In this document: one piece after another, positions 6,611 to 7,254 of the stretch
Layout of the letters: every line of letters begins with the position of its first letter
Numbering within the stretch: position 1 is the stretch's first letter
Assembly: GCA_021775655.1 (NCBI GenBank)
Contig: JAJFHK010000284.1
Location: forward strand, 1 to 7,254
Direction of reading: 5' to 3'
Length of the DNA: 7,254 bases
Source: Filomicrobium sp.
Lineage (GTDB): Bacteria; Pseudomonadota; Alphaproteobacteria; Rhizobiales; Hyphomicrobiaceae
Position numbers and translations under genes: made by a program
The notes under the pieces: generated by a model
Told to the model about the DNA's origin: nothing
Seen by the model: the letters and a program-made list of their open reading frames with translations, nothing else
Database searches by the model: none

Positions 6611-7051
6611 GTGCTTCGGCAGCTTAAAAAAATCTTGGTTTGCCTGCTGGCGTTTTCCGTTTTGAACACGGGAACACTCCAGTCTGCGCGCGCCTGGATT
6701 GCCGCTCCCGTAACCGTCTTAGACGCTCACGGCCTCGCTGTAGAATCGCCGCATGGGAATCACGATCACGATCACCGACTTCACGGCACAATCGACTTAC
6801 GTCATCAACTTGAATGCTTTCTCGTTTGTCTCGATGGAGCCCCTGACGAATACATCCCATCGCTCTCAATCGAGCGCATCACGCCCGACGCAGAACCAAT
6901 CGATTTTGGTCTGATCGATTCTTCGGTGCGAATTGCCCAGCTCAGCGTCTCGGACATGAGGCCGCTACCTCGCGGGCCACCCGGCCACAACGACGTTCGT
7001 ACCGATGGGCCGCGTGCAACTCTTCTGCTGACCGCACGATTCCGCATTTGA
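6611..7051 (+). CDS. Small exported His-rich protein of unknown family in the copper locus
   Basis: This 146-residue protein starts with a signal peptide (MLRQLKKILVCLLAFSVLN, cleavage probably after SARA at residue 28). The mature part has a histidine cluster (H40, H48, H51, H53, H55, H58, H65, with HGNHDHDH as core), followed by a CxxxC pair (C69, C73). The C-terminus is Pro/Arg-rich (RPLPRGPPG, 117-125). These traits suggest a periplasmic metal-binding or metal-buffering protein, and its position between a CueR-like promoter and a CueR-type regulator agrees. I do not recognise a named family. The start is a GTG; the only in-frame region upstream opens at 6587 with no better start. The ribosome site is weak (GGA at 6599-6601, 9 bases before). 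A shadow frame runs antisense at 6624-6869, but the signal peptide and promoter favour this strand. Confidence 0.7.
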   Translation: MLRQLKKILVCLLAFSVLNTGTLQSARAWIAAPVTVLDAHGLAVESPHGNHDHDHRLHGTIDLRHQLECFLVCLDGAPDEYIPSLSIERITPDAEPIDFGLIDSSVRIAQLSVSDMRPLPRGPPGHNDVRTDGPRATLLLTARFRI

Positions 7052-7162
7052 TCACTCCTCTCTCCTGACGCGATCAGCATTGATTGCGCAGGTGCTGGCC
7101 ACGGGCATGCTCAAGCTGCCTTTGCGCCCATTCACGTTTTCCTTGCTTCGGAATCCGTCAAT

Positions 7163-7167
7163 GGAGG
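7163..7167 (+). promoter_or_regulatory. Ribosome binding site fixing the start of the MerR-family regulator
   Basis: GGAGG ends 5 bases before ATG 7173. An in-frame ATG at 7161 overlaps this site and has no Shine-Dalgarno of its own, so 7173 is the better start. It also gives the family's typical MNIG beginning. Confidence 0.75.
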
Positions 7168-7172
7168 ATCAA

Positions 7173-7254
7173 ATGAATATAGGACATGCAGCAGATCTTT
7201 CCGGTCTTCCGGTAAAGACGATTCGATACTATGAAGAGATCGGGCTGGTCGTCG
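7173..7254 (+). CDS. cueR: MerR-family copper-responsive regulator (CueR/HmrR type), 5' end only
   Basis: Only the first 27 codons lie in the window: MNIGHAADLSGLPVKTIRYY followed by EEIGLVV. This is the DNA-binding helix-turn-helix of MerR-family proteins, with the invariant TIRYYE segment at the start of the wing region. MNIG at the start and GLPVKTIRYYEEIGL fit the CueR/HmrR copper subgroup. The ligand-determining C-terminal CxC motif lies beyond the window, so metal specificity rests on context: a CueR-type operator and a Cu(I) ATPase 0.7 kb away. It starts 121 bases after the His-rich gene and may be co-transcribed with it. I see no CueR box in that 121-base gap. The symbol is tentative. 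Confidence 0.82.
   Translation, partial: MNIGHAADLSGLPVKTIRYYEEIGLVV

Noticed and set aside
7052..7172. Separate copper-regulated promoter for the regulator
   Set aside because: I found no TTGACC/CCTTCC-type element in the 121 bases before the gene. A weak TGATC/GATCA pair at 7049-7076 has too short arms to mean much.

Overview
The window looks like accessory DNA, plasmid or genomic island, from an alphaproteobacterium, most likely a Rhizobiales member. This is inferred from the moderately high G+C, the protein styles (exported dienelactone hydrolase, NYN-LOTUS protein, CueR/HmrR-type copper control) and a decayed IS3-family relic. No rRNA, tRNA, CRISPR array or complete mobile element was found.

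Left part (1-3430). A small exported protein of unknown function runs off the left edge on the minus strand. About 745 bases with no convincing gene follow. Next come two plus-strand genes about 200 bases apart: an exported dienelactone hydrolase family protein (1083-1844) and a NYN-domain (PIN-like) putative RNase with a C-terminal OST-HTH/LOTUS domain (2046-2906). Downstream is a gene-poor stretch with the first third of an IS3-family orfA (3087-3212), followed by unidentified sequence with two small inverted repeats. The relic marks where the left part meets the metal-resistance block.

Right part (3431-7254) is a compact copper-handling module. On the minus strand, a PIB-1-type Cu(I)-exporting P-type ATPase (4012-6396), with YHS and heavy-metal-binding domains at its N-terminus, is followed 65 bases later by a periplasmic His-rich cupredoxin (3431-3946), very probably in one transcript. 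Facing away from them on the plus strand are a small exported His-rich protein of unknown family (6611-7051) and the start of a MerR-family CueR-type regulator (7173 to the window end).

The divergent intergenic region carries two promoter-like elements in opposite orientation that share an identical 13-base core, each with a 19-base -35/-10 spacer typical of MerR-family activation. The one facing the ATPase has a good CueR dyad. The one facing the His-rich gene has an intact left half-site and a degraded right half-site. The inferred circuit is that the regulator senses cytoplasmic Cu(I) and activates the ATPase/cupredoxin operon, the ATPase moves Cu(I) to the periplasm, and the cupredoxin and perhaps the His-rich protein bind it there. 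The parts are well known families; the least described items are the His-rich protein and the asymmetric double promoter.
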